The notes below the pieces were generated by a model. That model was not told the origin of the DNA, ran no database searches, and worked only from the letters and a program-made list of their open reading frames with translations. Positions 15,256 to 16,452 of a stretch of 16,452 nucleotides of DNA are shown here, one piece after another. The stretch is from positions 1 to 16,452 of the forward strand of contig JABDQZ010000314.1 in the NCBI GenBank assembly GCA_013041975.1, written 5' to 3'. The translations under genes were made by a program, and so were the position numbers. The stretch's first letter is position 1. Each line of letters starts with the position of its first letter. The stretch comes from Gammaproteobacteria bacterium. Lineage in GTDB: Bacteria > Pseudomonadota > Gammaproteobacteria > Chromatiales > Chromatiaceae.

Positions 15256-15377
15256 TTGATACAACGTCTTTTAACAGTCCAGCATGTGAGAAAACTTGGT
15301 TGACAGGATTTAAATATTCGCTGAATAGCTGCAAGGAAACCCGGCAAGATGAGAAACACCCTAAGAAATAATGCTGT

Positions 15378-16139
15378 TTATTTTCCCTCGATCTCGGGCT
15401 GAGCCATCACAACGGTGATGTTATCAAGCCCACCAGAAGAAAGCGCACCAACAACCAGGCGCTCAACAGCTGCTTCCAGGTCTGGATAATAATGATTAAC
15501 CAAACGTTCGATATCATTGTCAGGCAGCATGCTGGTCAAGCCATCTGAACAAAATAAAAACACGTCGCCAGCTTCAAGAAGTTCATCAGTGACATCCACT
15601 TCAACCTGGTCTTCAATTCCAAGTGCTCGTGTCAGCACATTGGAGCCTATACCAGCCTGAGCGGCTTCCTGTTCGGTTTTGAAGGTGCCTGCATCAAGCA
15701 GTTGCTGCACCAGGGAATGATCATTGGTGATCTGCTGGAGTTTATTTCCCCTGAGACGATAGATTCTGGAATCACCTACATGGGCCAGAAAAACCCGGCC
15801 AAGCCGAAACAGCCCGGCAACGATAGTTGTACCCATACCCTGCAGTTCAGGACGACCACTCGATGCAGACCGTATCAGGCGATTGGCTTTTTCAACTGCA
15901 GACCCCAGTTTTAGCAGGGTCTGCATTTCATCACCTTCGGCTTCCCAGTGATCCTGTTCAAGATCACTCTTGATAGCCTCGATTGCCACCTGGCTGGCAA
16001 TTTCACCTGCCTGGTGACCTCCCATACCATCAGCTACAACCACAACGCCATGTTCCAGTGAAACATGAAAAGCATCCTGATTGTTTTGACGTACCAGGCC
16101 CTTGTCAGACTTGGCAGCATAACTAATTATGTGAACCAT
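15378..16139 (-). CDS. PP2C-family protein serine/threonine phosphatase (Stp1-like)
   Basis: This is a bacterial PPM/PP2C phosphatase that removes phosphate from Ser/Thr using two metal ions. The 253-residue protein is a catalytic domain only. Motifs in order are GLVRQNNQDAF (D22), VADGMGGHQAGE (metal ligands D37/G38), LAHVGDSRIYRLR (119-130), FLFCSDGLTSML (D199) and GGLDNITVV (D239), so all metal-binding aspartates are present. There is no signal or membrane segment; it acts in the cytoplasm. ATG at 16139 lies 12 bp after the dsbC stop without a clear ribosome-binding site. Its partner kinase is not in the window, and an FHA or type VI secretion link cannot be judged here. The 122 bp upstream gap to the DM13 gene (15256-15377) holds nothing I can assign beyond an isolated TTGACA. 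Confidence 0.95.
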   Translation of the reverse strand: MVHIISYAAKSDKGLVRQNNQDAFHVSLEHGVVVVADGMGGHQAGEIASQVAIEAIKSDLEQDHWEAEGDEMQTLLKLGSAVEKANRLIRSASSGRPELQGMGTTIVAGLFRLGRVFLAHVGDSRIYRLRGNKLQQITNDHSLVQQLLDAGTFKTEQEAAQAGIGSNVLTRALGIEDQVEVDVTDELLEAGDVFLFCSDGLTSMLPDNDIERLVNHYYPDLEAAVERLVVGALSSGGLDNITVVMAQPEIEGK

Positions 16140-16151
16140 TTATGCGCTGGG

Positions 16152-16451
16152 TTATTTACGAGCGTCAAGCATTTTGATCAGACGATCGGCTGGCACATAG
16201 CCAGGAACCAATTGACCATCATCAAGAACCAGTGCAGGCGTGCCGGTAACACCGACCAATGTACCCAGGGTCATGTGGTCATCAACCGGATTTTCACAAT
16301 CGGTATTGCTACCTGTCACAGGATTACCGGCTTTGGCAATATCCATGGCTTCAAGACGATCCTTGGCACACCAAACCCGGACAGCTTTTTTATAGGACTC
16401 TGTGCCACGACCGGCCCTGGGATAAAACAGGTAACGGATTTCAATACCATC
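16152..16451 (-). CDS. dsbC: Thiol:disulfide interchange protein DsbC, C-terminal part (runs off right edge)
   Basis: DsbC is a periplasmic disulfide isomerase that reshuffles wrong disulfides. The last 99 residues are visible, the C-terminal part of the thioredoxin domain. They show RYLFYPRAGRG, the structural cysteine pair in VWCAKD and NTDCENP, and the cis-proline loop VGVTGTPALVL, then a C-terminal VPGYVPADRL, all close to E. coli DsbC. The catalytic CxxC and dimerisation domain lie beyond the right edge. The stop is at 16152-16154. The PP2C gene follows on the same strand and may be cotranscribed. DsbG is a relative, but the pattern fits DsbC better. Confidence 0.93.
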   Translation of the reverse strand, partial: DGIEIRYLFYPRAGRGTESYKKAVRVWCAKDRLEAMDIAKAGNPVTGSNTDCENPVDDHMTLGTLVGVTGTPALVLDDGQLVPGYVPADRLIKMLDARK

Positions 16452-16452
16452 C

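Noticed and set aside
15300..15328. Perfect -35-like TTGACA on the plus strand between the DM13 and phosphatase genes
   Set aside because: No matching -10 at 16-18 bp and no plus-strand gene downstream for it to serve.

Overview
The window looks like a gammaproteobacterial chromosome segment. The pointers are a napFDAGHBC operon in the enterobacterial order, a NarX/NarL pair, an E. coli-like MoaB, a MutS of E. coli length, and a DsbC-type isomerase. The species cannot be named from the sequence. The organism should respire nitrate in the periplasm under low oxygen.

Layout. (1) Positions 1-8629, all on the minus strand: sensor kinase narX, then narL, a 200 bp gap with candidate NarL half-sites, then napF-D-A-G-H-B and the first third of napC, which runs off the left edge. 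Start/stop overlaps of 1-4 nt at D/A, G/H, H/B and F/D indicate translational coupling. (2) Positions 8630-8722: a divergent control region with a perfect 8-bp dyad lying in the spacer of a good sigma70-type promoter. (3) Positions 8723-12946, plus strand: moaB (molybdopterin step, needed for NapA), a TauE/SafE-type permease, a minimal PilZ protein and mutS. (4) Positions about 12947-15255: an accessory stretch that looks by eye more AT-rich. It holds a leftover C-terminal piece of an EAL phosphodiesterase, a minus-strand cluster of three very small genes ending in a CopZ-like/BFD-like Cys-rich [2Fe-2S] protein, an exported rubrerythrin, and a divergent membrane-anchored DM13 protein. (5) Positions 15378-16452, minus strand: the C-terminal part of dsbC followed 12 bp later by a PP2C-type Ser/Thr phosphatase.

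How it fits together. NarX senses nitrate/nitrite and phosphorylates NarL, which probably controls nap. NapC passes quinol electrons to NapB and the molybdoenzyme NapA. NapG/NapH form an alternative quinol route, NapD is the NapA Tat chaperone and NapF an Fe-S maturation factor. MoaB links cofactor supply to the same locus. DsbC would help periplasmic cysteine proteins fold, though that link is only inferred. The accessory stretch suggests an iron, thiol or peroxide-related function (rubrerythrin, Fe-S protein, DM13), with two PerR-like boxes as a speculative common control. It is the least explained part of the window. No RNA genes, CRISPR array or insertion sequence were seen. No gene-free stretch exceeds 300 bases; the longest is 14536-14778.
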